Source of the DNA: Nocardia goodfellowii
GTDB taxonomy: Bacteria > Actinomycetota > Actinomycetes > Mycobacteriales > Mycobacteriaceae
Direction: 5' to 3'
Assembly (NCBI RefSeq): GCF_017875645.1
Contig: NZ_JAGGMR010000001.1
Location: 1,488,001 to 1,552,000, forward strand
DNA: 64,000 nucleotides
The notes under the pieces were generated by a model. The model worked only from the letters and a program-made list of their open reading frames with translations. It was not told the origin of the DNA and did not search any database. Position numbers and translations under genes: made by a program. Positions 17,463 through 26,602 of the stretch are shown piece after piece (position 1 is the stretch's first letter; each line of letters begins with the position of its first letter).

Positions 17463-18537
17463 TGAAGGTCAAAAGCAAGTTCGCGTGGCCATTGTGGGCG
17501 TTGGCAACTGCGCCTCCTCCTTGGTCCAGGGCGTGCAGTACTACAAGGACGCGGACGAGAACGCGACTGTGCCCGGTCTGATGCACGTCAAGTTCGGCCC
17601 GTACCACGTCCGCGACGTGAAGTTCGTCGCCGCGTTCGACGTCGACGCCAAGAAGGTCGGCTTCGACCTGGCCGACGCCATCTTCGCGAGCGAGAACAAC
17701 ACCATCAAGATCTCCGACGTGCCGCCGTCCGATGTGGTCGTGCAGCGCGGCCCGACGCTGGACGGCATCGGCAAGTACTACGCCGAGACCATCGAGCTGT
17801 CCGAGGCCGAGCCGGTCGACGTCGTGCGGGTGCTGAAGGACGCGAACGTCGACGTCCTGGTCTCCTACCTGCCCGTCGGCTCCGAAGAGGCGGACAAGTT
17901 CTACGCCCAGTGCGCCATCGACGCGGGTGTGGCCTTCGTCAACGCGCTGCCGGTGTTCATCGCCTCCGACCCGGTGTGGGCGCAGAAGTTCACCGACGCC
18001 GGTATCCCGATCGTCGGCGACGACATCAAGTCGCAGGTCGGCGCGACCATCACGCACCGGGTGATGGCCAAGCTGTTCGAGGACCGCGGCGTGCAGCTCG
18101 ACCGCACCATGCAGCTCAACGTGGGCGGCAACATGGACTTCAAGAACATGCTCGAACGCGAGCGCCTCGAATCCAAGAAGATCTCCAAGACCCAAGCCGT
18201 CACCAGCAACCTGAAGAAGGAGCTGGGCGCCAACGACGTGCACATCGGCCCGTCCGATCACGTCGGCTGGCTGGACGACCGCAAGTGGGCCTACGTGCGC
18301 CTGGAAGGCCGTGCCTTCGGTGACGTGCCGCTGAACCTGGAGTACAAGCTCGAGGTGTGGGATTCGCCGAACTCCGCGGGCATCATCATCGACGCGGTGC
18401 GCGCCGCGAAGATCGCCCTCGACCGCGGCATCGGCGGCCCGGTCATCCCGGCCTCGGCCTACCTGATGAAGTCCCCGCCCAAGCAGCTCGCCGACGACGT
18501 CGCGCGCGAGCAGCTGGAAGCGTTCATCGCTGAATAG
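17455..18537 (+). CDS. ino1: Inositol-3-phosphate synthase
   Basis: 360 residues, the usual length for the actinobacterial enzyme. It converts glucose 6-phosphate to 1D-myo-inositol 3-phosphate with NAD as cofactor. The NAD site is [17 protein letters not shown] at residues 9-25. Active-site signatures are [27 protein letters not shown] and [12 protein letters not shown]. The product feeds phosphatidylinositol, PI-mannosides, lipoarabinomannan and mycothiol in this group. The ATG is inside the padR 3' end (eight-base overlap), and AGAGGGAAA upstream gives a ribosome site. It is likely repressed or tuned by PadR. It is followed by a hairpin-rich region and a strong terminator. Confidence 0.96.
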   Translation: MSSEGQKQVRVAIVGVGNCASSLVQGVQYYKDADENATVPGLMHVKFGPYHVRDVKFVAAFDVDAKKVGFDLADAIFASENNTIKISDVPPSDVVVQRGPTLDGIGKYYAETIELSEAEPVDVVRVLKDANVDVLVSYLPVGSEEADKFYAQCAIDAGVAFVNALPVFIASDPVWAQKFTDAGIPIVGDDIKSQVGATITHRVMAKLFEDRGVQLDRTMQLNVGGNMDFKNMLERERLESKKISKTQAVTSNLKKELGANDVHIGPSDHVGWLDDRKWAYVRLEGRAFGDVPLNLEYKLEVWDSPNSAGIIIDAVRAAKIALDRGIGGPVIPASAYLMKSPPKQLADDVAREQLEAFIAE

Positions 18538-18556
18538 TTTGGCGGCGTCAGTTTCG

Positions 18557-18673
18557 GCGGCGCCTGCGGCGCCGCGGGTTCGCGGCCCATTGATGTCTCG
18601 CCTCCGAGTAGCCGAGTCTTGCGCCTGCGGCGCTTGCGCTTTCGGCTACTCGGAGGCGAGACGGGCCGCGAAC
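18557..18673. repeat. Compound inverted repeat (REP-like) downstream of ino1
   Basis: A small hairpin GCGGCGCC-TGC-GGCGCCGC lies at 18557-18575. A much longer imperfect hairpin follows. Its left arm is GTTCGCGGCCC (18578-18588) plus a 21-base segment at 18595-18615. The exact complements are at 18642-18662 and 18663-18673. Six unpaired bases bulge from the left arm, and the loop contains GCGCCTGCGGCGC. No coding frame is plausible. The structure resembles dispersed intergenic palindromic elements of actinobacteria and could also stabilise the ino1 mRNA 3' end. Confidence 0.8.
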
Positions 18674-18730
18674 TTGTGATCGGGCTCGCTTCGCTCGAAA
18701 ACAGTTGCCGGTGTTGTCGGGTGGTATGGG

Positions 18731-18761
18731 AAAGCGCTGAGTCATTGTGACTCAGCGCTTT
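18731..18761. terminator. Bidirectional intrinsic terminator between ino1 and the GyrI-like genes
   Basis: A perfect 14-base stem, AAAGCGCTGAGTCA and its complement, encloses a three-base loop. T residues follow on the + strand and A residues precede, so it can end transcription from both converging sides. Confidence 0.9.
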
Positions 18762-18782
18762 TCGTTGATACTTGGTGCTTTG

Positions 18783-19208
18783 TCAATCCAGGGAGACGTA
18801 TACCTCGACCGAGGTGGGGCCGGTGTAGCGCTCCAGTTCTGCTCGGTGCGAACGGGTGATCTTGCCTGCCGCTTCGGCTTTCGCGACTTGCGCCCATGCG
18901 GTGCGGAGCAGGTCGTATGGCTTGTCGGAGACAACGAATTTGGCGTAGCGACCGGTGGGGATGCGGGTAAGCACGTCGCCGGCGTCCACGTCGTCCAGGC
19001 CGCTCACCTCGTAGCCGAGGACGGCGACGGCGTGATCGTTCTGTCCGATGTAAGCGGCCATCCGGGGCACCGCCTTCTCTCTGGCGAGATAGCGGTCCCA
19101 GGTGAAATTCACCAGGTCCAGATCTCGGTTGGTCACTTCGCGCCCGGCCAGCGGAATGGTCAGTCCCGCGATCAAACTCTGGTCCAGCGTGACAATCTCG
19201 AAGTCCAC
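18783..19208 (-). CDS. GyrI-like / AraC effector-binding domain protein (copy 2)
   Basis: 141 residues, the stand-alone form of the GyrI-like small-molecule-binding fold. The N-terminus MDFEIVTLDQSLIAGLTIPL, VLGYEVSGLDDVDAG, the RIPTGRYAKFVVS strand and the C-terminal TSVEVYVSLD follow the family plan. Such proteins bind hydrophobic ligands and act as drug sponges, hydrolases or regulator domains. No DNA-binding domain is present. It lies five bases downstream of a paralogue with the same layout and they surely form an operon. Ligand unknown. Confidence 0.78.
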   Translation of the reverse strand: MDFEIVTLDQSLIAGLTIPLAGREVTNRDLDLVNFTWDRYLAREKAVPRMAAYIGQNDHAVAVLGYEVSGLDDVDAGDVLTRIPTGRYAKFVVSDKPYDLLRTAWAQVAKAEAAGKITRSHRAELERYTGPTSVEVYVSLD

Positions 19209-19213
19209 GGTTT

Positions 19214-19672
19214 CTACCCCTCGCCCTGGTCGTCTGCCAGCGCCACGAACACCTCGGCCGTGCGCGAATCCGGATAGTGCTCCAAGTCACCGGTGTAGGA
19301 GCGCACGAACTTGCCCGCGGCCTCGGCATCCCACACCGCCCGCCAGATGCTGACCACGGTGTCGCCGAGGTTGTCGCCGCTGGCGGTGAACCGGGCGAAC
19401 CGGCCGGCCGGCACTCGAGCGAGCACATCGCCGTCCTGCAGATCGTCCAGGCTGTCGCAGCGGTAGCCGACGATATGGGTCAGATACGAATTGATCTCTG
19501 GCGCGTGGTCGACGTACGCGGTGGTCGGGGGTCCGGGCAGTTTGCGCGCCATGGTGCGCTTCCACGCTTCTTCCACCTTGACGCGGCGCGGCCCTTCGAC
19601 CGCGAGCGCCGGGCTGCGCAGAACTGTGCCCGCCACCAGCGTCTCGGGACGGTCAACGACATTGAAATCCAC
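19214..19672 (-). CDS. GyrI-like / AraC effector-binding domain protein (copy 1)
   Basis: 152 residues, paralogous to the gene just downstream: MDFNVVDRPETLVAGTVL, IVGYRCDSLDDLQDGDVL, RVPAGRFARFTASG and AEVFVALAD align in order. The two probably arose by tandem duplication and could form a heterodimer, since the fold is often a duplicated half-barrel. It has no DNA-binding part. Its promoter must lie in the gene-free stretch immediately upstream. Function and ligand are unknown. Confidence 0.78.
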   Translation of the reverse strand: MDFNVVDRPETLVAGTVLRSPALAVEGPRRVKVEEAWKRTMARKLPGPPTTAYVDHAPEINSYLTHIVGYRCDSLDDLQDGDVLARVPAGRFARFTASGDNLGDTVVSIWRAVWDAEAAGKFVRSYTGDLEHYPDSRTAEVFVALADDQGEG

Positions 19673-19987
19673 CGGCGTTGCCCCTATGTCTAGTCTGTTT
19701 CGCTTGGCGGCGCTGTGCTTACCCGTCCCGGTCGGCTTCGCTCCCTGCCATCCCCGGCGGGTGCCTCGTTACTCCCGGGCCTTCCTGGCTCGTCGTTCGC
19801 GCCGCTGTTCGTCGCTCGAGCGCCTATCCTTCCGCATCATCGCCTCGGCGTCAGTGCCGACCCGGATCCGGATTCGGAGTTTTCACCCAGGCTTCGCTCT
19901 CACTCTGGCAAACGATGCTGCCATGTCATGTGTTCCTGTGGGGCGTGGTAGGTCACAAGATCGACAAGACTGGCTGTGAAGTGGCTG
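19673..19987. other. Gene-free interval between the GyrI-like genes and the second PBP
   Basis: About 315 bases with no credible gene. Open frames here have poor codon use and no recognisable product. It must hold the promoter for the GyrI-like pair (reading leftward) and the 3' end of the PBP gene. I see no convincing terminator hairpin, tRNA or conserved box. Confidence 0.6.
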
Positions 19988-22243
19988 TCACCTGGGCACC
20001 GGGATGCTGAAACCAGGGAAAATCTCCACCTCGCCGGGGCCGGGGCCGGGCGGGAACACGATGACCGGCTCCCGATCCTGCTCCGGGGCCTGGTTCTGCG
20101 GATTGAGAATGTCGTATGGCCCCCCGGACGGTCGGCCCGGAATGACGGCCTGCGCGTTGGCCGGAGCGGCGGGCGCGGGTAACGGCTCGACCGGAGTGCC
20201 GGCCAGTGCGCCGTCCATCACCTGCTTCCAGATGTCCGCGGGCAGGCCCGACCCGTAGATGTCGGCGCCGCGGGCGGTGCGCAGCGGCTGGGGCTGTTCG
20301 GTGCCGATCCAGACCGCGGTGGACAGCGACGGCGTGAAGCCGATCATCCAGGCGTCCTTGTTCCACCTGCTCTGGCCGAGTTGGGTGGTGCCGGTCTTGG
20401 CGCCGGACGGGCGGCCTTCGGCGAGAGCGTGGCCGTTGGAGTACGCGGCGATGGGTTCCATGGCCGCGATGGTGTTCTCGGCGATCGAGCGCGGGATGCG
20501 CTGCTCGCCCTCCGGAAGCTGCTGTCCCACCCGATTTTCCGGGGCGCCCCGATCGAGCAGCACCCGACCGTCGCCGGTGACCACGCGCTGCACGAAATAC
20601 GGCTGGTGGTAGACCCCGGAGGCGGCGATGGTGGCGTAGGCCGAAGCCATGTCGATGGGCCGGACCAGGTACTGGCCCAACACGATTCCGTTGAGCGGGC
20701 GGCCGCCGTCCTCGGTCAGCGTCTTGCCCGCCACGCCGGGGATCTCCTCCGGGATGCCGGCCTGGTGCGCGGCGTCGGCGATGGCGCCCGGACCGTTGAA
20801 CATGGTCATGGTCAATCGGTAGTAGCTGGTGTTCAGCGAGCGCTTCAACGCCTCGGCGAGGCTGCACTTGCCGCAGCTCTCGTCGTCCACGTTGGTGATC
20901 TTGGTGCCGCGGTCGGTGACCGGGGAACTGTCCATCACGCGGTGCAGCGGGATGCTCTGCTGCTGGGCGGCGATCGCCGCGAAAACCTTGAAGGCCGAAC
21001 CGGTTTGCAGCGGCGCCTGGGCGAAGTCGTAGCCGATGCCGTCCTCACCGCCGTAGTAGGCGCGCACCGCACCGGAGCGCGGATCGATCGACACCACGGC
21101 GCCGCGCAGTTCGGGCGGCTGCCCACCGAGACGGTCGGCGATCGCGCCCAGGGCGGCCTGCTGGGCCTTGGCGTCGATGGTGGTGGTGATCTGCAGCGCG
21201 CCGGTGTTCAGGTCACGTTCGCTGATGCCCGAGGCGCGCAGTTCGCGCAGCACCTGGGTGCGGATCAGGCCCTCGGGCCCACGCGCCTCGTTCTCGCTGG
21301 GCATCTCGGCGATCGGGAGGATATCGGGGAAGCGGGTCGCGTCGCGGTCACCGGGAGCCAGCACGCCCATCTCGATCATGCCGTTGAGCACATACTCCCA
21401 GCGCGCTTTCAGTTCCGGCAGATGGGTTTCCGGGTCCAGCAGCGAGGGGGTGCGCAGCACGGCGGCCAGCATCGCGCCCTCGGCGCGGGACAGCTGCGGC
21501 GGCTCCTTGCCGAAGTAGGCCTTGGCCGCGGCGGCGATCCCGTAGGCGCCGCGGCCGTAGTAGACGGTGTTGAGGTAGGCGGCGAGGATGTCGTCCTTGC
21601 TCCACTGCCGGGACATCTTCGCGGCGATGATCAGCTCACGCATCTTCCGGCTCACGCTGCGCTCGGAGCCGAGGAAGGCGTTCTTCACGTACTGCTGGGT
21701 GATGGTGGAGCCGCCGCCGGCGTTCTCCCGGCCGAGCAGGTTGTCCCGGGTGGCGCGCAGGAAGCCGGAGGTGGAGTAACCGGCGTTGGTGTAGAAACTG
21801 CGGTCCTCGGCGGCGAGCACCGCGTCGCGCACGTGCTGCGGCACCGCGGCGAGCGGGACGGGAATCCGATTACCGTCCGGCGGTACGACTTTGGAGATGA
21901 CAGTGCTGCTGTCGGAGGCCAGGATGGTGGCGATCTGATTCGTCTGCACCGACGACGGGCCGGGGATCTCGGCGCTCCAGTAGGCCAGGCCCGACAGCAG
22001 CGCGGGCACGCCGGCGAAAATGATGAACAACGCGAGCACGAGTCTGCGGACGCGTTCGGCGCGGGAGCGCGGCGGGCGATCGGCCCCGGCGTCCGGCGGT
22101 TGCTCGGCCGGGCGCTTCTTCGGCGCGGGCCGCACCGGCGGTGTGGGCGGCAGTGTCGGCTCGTCCCATCCCGCGAGCGAGGGATAGGGGGCGGCCGGTT
22201 TCTCGCGGTCTCTTCGCTTGCCGAACAACGAGCGCACGATCAT
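19988..22243 (-). CDS. Second class A penicillin-binding protein, PonA1-like
   Basis: 751 residues. A short basic/proline-rich cytoplasmic region of about 85 residues precedes one anchor (LVLALFIIFAGVPALLSGLAY). GT51 signatures are EDRSFYTNAGYS, GGSTITQQYVKN and RKMRELIIAAKMSRQWSKDD. The transpeptidase has SxxK (TGSAFKVFA), SxN (RSLNTS) and KTG (GAKTGTTQLG). No PASTA domain is present, so it is a PonA1 type and not PonA2. It is closely similar to ponA1 4 kb away over the whole catalytic region, including the CGKC / CGMC cysteine pair. It lacks the long N-terminal repeats and the polyglutamine tail. All catalytic residues are present, so it should be active. Confidence 0.92.
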   Translation of the reverse strand: MIVRSLFGKRRDREKPAAPYPSLAGWDEPTLPPTPPVRPAPKKRPAEQPPDAGADRPPRSRAERVRRLVLALFIIFAGVPALLSGLAYWSAEIPGPSSVQTNQIATILASDSSTVISKVVPPDGNRIPVPLAAVPQHVRDAVLAAEDRSFYTNAGYSTSGFLRATRDNLLGRENAGGGSTITQQYVKNAFLGSERSVSRKMRELIIAAKMSRQWSKDDILAAYLNTVYYGRGAYGIAAAAKAYFGKEPPQLSRAEGAMLAAVLRTPSLLDPETHLPELKARWEYVLNGMIEMGVLAPGDRDATRFPDILPIAEMPSENEARGPEGLIRTQVLRELRASGISERDLNTGALQITTTIDAKAQQAALGAIADRLGGQPPELRGAVVSIDPRSGAVRAYYGGEDGIGYDFAQAPLQTGSAFKVFAAIAAQQQSIPLHRVMDSSPVTDRGTKITNVDDESCGKCSLAEALKRSLNTSYYRLTMTMFNGPGAIADAAHQAGIPEEIPGVAGKTLTEDGGRPLNGIVLGQYLVRPIDMASAYATIAASGVYHQPYFVQRVVTGDGRVLLDRGAPENRVGQQLPEGEQRIPRSIAENTIAAMEPIAAYSNGHALAEGRPSGAKTGTTQLGQSRWNKDAWMIGFTPSLSTAVWIGTEQPQPLRTARGADIYGSGLPADIWKQVMDGALAGTPVEPLPAPAAPANAQAVIPGRPSGGPYDILNPQNQAPEQDREPVIVFPPGPGPGEVEIFPGFSIPVPR

Positions 22244-22370
22244 CTCCTCCCGGAGCGTCGGTCGGACTCACCTGTGCCAAAGCAACGATCGGTACAGCAC
22301 ACCCGACGCTTCGAGACTATCGCGCCCGGGACGTGCCGGGATGCTATCACCGCACCCCGGCACTGGATCC

Positions 22371-23246
22371 CTAGCTCTTGACGCCGCCCGCGGTCAGACC
22401 GGAGATGATGCGACGCTGGAAGATCAGGACCATGATCACCAGCGGAATGGTGACGATGGTGCCCGCGGCCATGATCGCGGCGTAGGGCGGCACCACCGGG
22501 TTGTTGCCGGAGAACCGCGCGATGGCGACGGTCACCGGTTCGGTCGCGCCGCTGGAAAGCAGACGCGCCAGCAGGTATTCGTTGACCGCGGCGATGAAGG
22601 CCAGGATCGCGGTGGTGAACACCGCGGGCGCGGCCAGCGGCAGCATGACCAGCCGGAAGGCCTGCATCTTGTTCGCGCCGTCGATGCGCGCGGCCTCTTC
22701 GAGCTCCCAGGGGAGCTCGGTGAAGAACGACGCCAGGATGTACACCGTCATCGGCAGCACGAACGAGATGTTCGGGATGATCATCGCCTGGTATTCGCCG
22801 ATCCAGCCGATATTGGTGAACAGCTGGAACAGCGGGGTCACCAGCACGACCACCGGGAACATCGAGGCGGACAGGATCAGCCCGGACACCAGGTACTTGC
22901 CGCGGAAGGCCAGCCGGGCCAGCGCGTAGGCCGCGAAGATGCCGATCAGCAGCGCGAGCACCGTGGTGATCGAGCCGATGATGAAGCTGTTGATCAGCGC
23001 CTTCCCGAAGTCGTTGCCACGGGAGGTGTCGAAGGCGTTGCGGAAATTCTCCATGGTCAGATGCGTCGGCCACGGAGTGTTGTCGAAGGTGTAGTCCGGA
23101 TCGCGGAACGCGGTGACCGCCATCCAGTAGAACGGGCCCAGTCCCCACACCAGGATGATCAGCACACCCAGATACAGCCGCACCGAGGTGAGCCGCTTGG
23201 TCCACGGGACCGGCTGCGCGGCCGGGGTTTTCGTCGCGACGGACAT
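22371..23246 (-). CDS. Carbohydrate ABC transporter permease (SugB-like)
   Basis: 291 residues with six predicted membrane segments. The EAA loop ELEEAARIDGANKMQAFRLVMLP, which docks on the ATPase, is well conserved, and the C-terminus has the RRIISGLTAGGVKS ending typical of the MalG/SugB class. The ATG at 23246 overlaps the stop of the upstream permease by one base. It forms an importer channel with the preceding permease, fed by the lipoprotein encoded upstream. No ATPase lies in this operon; a suitable one is found about 7 kb away on the same strand. Similarity of the binding protein to LpqY suggests trehalose or a related alpha-glucoside as substrate (inference). Confidence 0.9.
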   Translation of the reverse strand: MSVATKTPAAQPVPWTKRLTSVRLYLGVLIILVWGLGPFYWMAVTAFRDPDYTFDNTPWPTHLTMENFRNAFDTSRGNDFGKALINSFIIGSITTVLALLIGIFAAYALARLAFRGKYLVSGLILSASMFPVVVLVTPLFQLFTNIGWIGEYQAMIIPNISFVLPMTVYILASFFTELPWELEEAARIDGANKMQAFRLVMLPLAAPAVFTTAILAFIAAVNEYLLARLLSSGATEPVTVAIARFSGNNPVVPPYAAIMAAGTIVTIPLVIMVLIFQRRIISGLTAGGVKS

Positions 23247-24229
23247 CAGCGCACCGCCCCTTCTCGCTGGGCTTCCTGAGTGCGAACGGCATTGGCGCCC
23301 AGCACCTTCACGAGCAGGAACGCGATCGCGAAGATGAGCAGGAAGGTGATGGTGGACAGCGCCGCGGCGCTGTTGGGACCCTGCCGGAACTGATCGACCA
23401 CCAGGATCGAGGCGGTCCGGGTGTTCGGGTTGCCCTGGGTCATGATGGCGGGCAGGTCGAACATGCGCAGCGCGTCCATGGTGCGGAACAGCACCGCGAC
23501 CAGCAGCGCGGGCTTGAGCAAGGGCAGCGTGATCTGAGTGAAGCGCTGCCAGGCCGACGCGCCGTCGACCTTCGCGGCCTCGTAGACATCGCCGGGGATG
23601 ACCTGCAGACCGGCCAGCAGCAGCAGGGCCATGAACGGGGTCGTCTTCCAGACGTCGGCGGCGATCACCGCGATCCGGGAAGCCCACGGATCGGTGGTCC
23701 AGAGGATGTGCGTACCGAGTATCCGGTTGACCACCCCGTCGTACTGGAACATGAACTCCCACAACCGCGCCGTGACGGCGGTCGGGATGGCCCACGGGAT
23801 GAGCACCGCCGCGCGCAGCAACGCGCGGCCGGTGAAGCTTTTGCCCATCACCATCGCCATGCCGAGGCCGATGGTGGCCTCCAGCGTGACGGTGACGACG
23901 GTGAAGAACAGGGTGACGCCGATGGCCAGCCAGAACTGCGAACCGAGGTTGCCGGTCGGGCAGGCCACCGTCTCACCGGTCGGCAGCGTGCATTGCTGCA
24001 ACAGCCAGTGCGTGTAGTTGGCGAACCCGGCGTTGCCGCCCTCGACGAACATGCCCGTCGCCGGGTCCAGACCCGCGTCCTTCTGGAACGACATGTAGAT
24101 CGCGCGGAACACCGGGTAACCGATGACCACCGCCAATGCGACCAGCACCGGTGCCACGAACAGCCACGGTTTGCCACTGTCACGGAAGCTGAATCGTTTG
24201 CGTGTAGCCGTTCCAGAAGGATCCGACAC
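23246..24229 (-). CDS. Carbohydrate ABC transporter permease (SugA-like)
   Basis: 327 residues of the MalF/SugA class. After a short cytoplasmic N-terminus come six membrane segments, an extracytoplasmic loop with two cysteines (QQCTLPTGETVACPTG), and the EAA loop YEAAKVDGASAWQRFTQITLP. It pairs with the downstream permease through a one-base stop/start overlap and follows the solute-binding lipoprotein gene by 33 bases. It sits in the inner membrane as half of the translocation channel. Confidence 0.9.
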   Translation of the reverse strand: MSDPSGTATRKRFSFRDSGKPWLFVAPVLVALAVVIGYPVFRAIYMSFQKDAGLDPATGMFVEGGNAGFANYTHWLLQQCTLPTGETVACPTGNLGSQFWLAIGVTLFFTVVTVTLEATIGLGMAMVMGKSFTGRALLRAAVLIPWAIPTAVTARLWEFMFQYDGVVNRILGTHILWTTDPWASRIAVIAADVWKTTPFMALLLLAGLQVIPGDVYEAAKVDGASAWQRFTQITLPLLKPALLVAVLFRTMDALRMFDLPAIMTQGNPNTRTASILVVDQFRQGPNSAAALSTITFLLIFAIAFLLVKVLGANAVRTQEAQREGAVR

Positions 24230-24262
24230 CGTTATCTCTCTCCTACGGTTGGGTCGGGTCTA

Positions 24263-25564
24263 CTACGAGCCGGCCGACTCGATGCCCTTCTGCATACCGA
24301 CGATCGCGTCGTCCACGGACTTCTCGCCGCGCAGCGCCGCGGCGGCGTTGTCCTGGATGGCCTTGGAGACCGCCGGGTAGAACGGGGTGACCGGGCGCGG
24401 CACCGCGCTGGCGATCGAGTCCTTCAGGGCGGGCAGGTACGGCATCTTCGCGATCAGCGCCGGGTCGTCGTACATCGACGCGCGCACCGACGGCAGCGAG
24501 CTGGCGGCCACCAGTTGCTGGGCCTCTTCGCTGATCAGGTAGCGCAGGAAGTCCAGCGCGGTCGCCTTGTTCTTGGAGAAGGCGCTGATCCCCGCGTTGT
24601 AACCGCCGAGGGTGGACGCGCCGACGCCGTTCTCACCGGGCAGCGGGGCCACGGCGAACTTGTCCTTGACCGAGGAGCCCTCGGAGCCGAGGTCACCGAA
24701 GGTGGACGGCCAGCCGCGCAGGAACATCAGCTTGCCGGACTGGAAGGCGTTGGCCGACTCGGGTTCCTTGAAGGTGATGGCCTCTTTGGGGATGTCACCG
24801 TTCTTGTAGGCGTCCACCAGCGTGGTCAGACCCTTGCGGGCCTGCGGGCTGTTCACGGTCGGGGTCTTGCCGTCGGGCCCGACGAAGGTGCCGCCGAAGC
24901 CGTTGATCACCTCGGAGGCGTTCACGGTCAGGCCCTCGTAGGTGGCGAACTGGCCCGCGTAGCAGCCGATGTTCTGCGCCTTGGCGATCGGGCACTGGGC
25001 GAGCAACTCGGTCCAGGTCTTGGGCGGGGACTGAACCAGGTCGGTGCGGTAGAACAGCAAGCCGCCGTTGGTGTTTCGGGGGGCGGCGTACAACGTGTTG
25101 TTGTAGGTCGCGCTGGCCACCGGCGGGGACAGCAGCGACGAGGTATCGATGGCGAAGGTGTCCTTCAGCGGCTGCAGGTAGCCCTTGGCGGCGAACTCGG
25201 CGGTCCACGGCACGTCCAAGGCGACCACGTCGTAGTCGGCGGACTTGGAGCGCATGTGCTCGACCAGGTCGTCGTACTGCTGCGAGGCGTCGTTCGACTG
25301 TTCCTTGAACGTCACCTGCTCAGCCGGGTGCGCGGCGTTCCAGCGCTCGATCAGCTGCTTGACCACACCGGTATCGGTGGTGTCCTTGCCCTCGACATAG
25401 GTGATCGGACCGCGACCGGTCAGGTTCTGGCTGGTCGGGTTGGTACCGCTGTCGCTGGAGCAGGCACTCGTGAACGCCCCCGTGAGCAGCGCGCACGCGG
25501 TGACCGCCAGCGCGGCCCGCGGCACGAGCGACGTTCGTAGCGCCGACACCTTCTTCAAAGCCAT
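24263..25564 (-). CDS. Sugar-binding lipoprotein of the ABC importer (LpqY/ThuE-like)
   Basis: 433 residues. The lipoprotein signal peptide ends in the lipobox LTGAFTSAC. The mature protein is a family 1 extracellular binding protein. Several stretches resemble mycobacterial LpqY, which binds trehalose: VVALDVPWTAEFAAKGY, LYAAPRNTNGGLLFYRTDLV, LPSVRASMYDDP and the late AVPRPVTPFYPAVSKAI. ATG 25564 starts a normal signal peptide, and 17 in-frame upstream residues have no signal character. It heads the operon with two permeases. In mycolate-containing bacteria LpqY-SugABC recycles trehalose released by antigen 85 enzymes, which fits the Ag85 relative in this window, but the true ligand is unproven. 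Confidence 0.85.
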   Translation of the reverse strand: MALKKVSALRTSLVPRAALAVTACALLTGAFTSACSSDSGTNPTSQNLTGRGPITYVEGKDTTDTGVVKQLIERWNAAHPAEQVTFKEQSNDASQQYDDLVEHMRSKSADYDVVALDVPWTAEFAAKGYLQPLKDTFAIDTSSLLSPPVASATYNNTLYAAPRNTNGGLLFYRTDLVQSPPKTWTELLAQCPIAKAQNIGCYAGQFATYEGLTVNASEVINGFGGTFVGPDGKTPTVNSPQARKGLTTLVDAYKNGDIPKEAITFKEPESANAFQSGKLMFLRGWPSTFGDLGSEGSSVKDKFAVAPLPGENGVGASTLGGYNAGISAFSKNKATALDFLRYLISEEAQQLVAASSLPSVRASMYDDPALIAKMPYLPALKDSIASAVPRPVTPFYPAVSKAIQDNAAAALRGEKSVDDAIVGMQKGIESAGS

Positions 25565-25712
25565 CGCGTTCACTCCAGAGTTGATCGTGAGCGGCGGCAC
25601 AGACTGCCGCTGCACAAGGCAAGATACATGGTGCGCGTGGAAGCCGTCCCGATTGTGCCGGTTTCGTACTCACCCGACCGCCTCCTCCGGGCCTCTCCTA
25701 CGATGGCTGGCG

Positions 25713-26555
25713 ATGACTGCGCCGAATGGGGACCGGATGCTCACGCGGATCGGGGGATTGCTGCGGCAGGCCGAGTCCACCGACAACGAGCACGAGGCCG
25801 AAGCCTTCCTGGCCGCGGCGCAACGACTGGCGACCCGCTCATCGATCGATCTCGCGGTGGCGCGCGCGCATGTGCGTGGACGCGAACGCAGGCCGACGCC
25901 GGTGCAGCGGGTCATCCCGATCGGCGCGGCGGGCAAGAAGGGATTGCGCACCTACGTGCAGTTGTTCGTCGCTATCGCGCACGCCAACGACGTGCGCTGC
26001 GATGTTGCGCGGACCTCGACGCAGGTTTACGCCTACGGATTCGATTCCGATATCGACACCTGTGAAGCCCTGTATACAAGTCTGCTGATCCAGATGGTGC
26101 GCGCTTCGGACCATTACATCAAATCCGGCGCGTACAAGACGGCGACGGTGGAGAAAGTGGTCGCCGAAAAGCGCTGGGGGCGAACCGTGCAACGCCGTGT
26201 GCAGGCGCCAGTCGCGCCGGTGACGGCACGGTTGAACTTCCAGATGGCGTTCGCGGCCCGGGTCGGGAAGCGGCTGGCGGCGGTGAAGCAAGAGGTGGAG
26301 ACCGAGGCGGTCGTTCCGTCGGAAACGTCCCGCGGCACGGCGTTGGCCTTGCGCGACAAAGAGATCGAGCTCGTCGACTTCTACAAGCAGACCTCCGAGG
26401 CCCGCGGCACCTGGCGTGGACCGCAGGCCTCGGCCGGGCATTCCGCGGCGGCGCGGCGAGCCGGTGACCGCGCGGGCAAGGCGGCGCGTCTGGGTACATC
26501 GCCGGAATTAGGCGCGGCCCGTGCGCAATTGGCCGGGCGCGACCACACGGAGTGA
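25713..26555 (+). CDS. DUF2786 domain protein
   Basis: 280 residues. The N-terminal DUF2786 domain (about 5-45) reads MLTRIGGLLRQAESTDNEHE, then EAEAFLAAAQRLATRSSIDL, which is the K-I-x-x-LLxkAes-T-x-xEAea pattern of the family. The central part contains YVQLFVAIAHANDVRC and a helical segment. The C-terminal 70 residues are basic and probably disordered. DUF2786 proteins often sit next to SprT/zincin-type genes, as here with the metallohydrolase that follows after 47 bases. They occur in phages and actinobacteria with unknown role. The start was set by homology and by an upstream GATGGCTGGCG stretch; no strong ribosome site is visible. Confidence 0.8.
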   Translation: MTAPNGDRMLTRIGGLLRQAESTDNEHEAEAFLAAAQRLATRSSIDLAVARAHVRGRERRPTPVQRVIPIGAAGKKGLRTYVQLFVAIAHANDVRCDVARTSTQVYAYGFDSDIDTCEALYTSLLIQMVRASDHYIKSGAYKTATVEKVVAEKRWGRTVQRRVQAPVAPVTARLNFQMAFAARVGKRLAAVKQEVETEAVVPSETSRGTALALRDKEIELVDFYKQTSEARGTWRGPQASAGHSAAARRAGDRAGKAARLGTSPELGAARAQLAGRDHTE

Positions 26556-26602
26556 TCCGATTGTGGACAATTGACGGACCGTAGACGCGGGGGATCTGTG
26601 CG

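Noticed and set aside
19673..19987. Short open frames in the gap before the second PBP
   Set aside because: No ribosome sites or homology-like motifs, and Arg/Ser-rich composition typical of non-coding GC-rich DNA.
22333..22363. GTGCCGGG...CCCGGCAC inverted repeat after the permease gene
   Set aside because: Eight base pairs with a 15-base loop; could be a weak terminator but does not stand out from GC-rich background.
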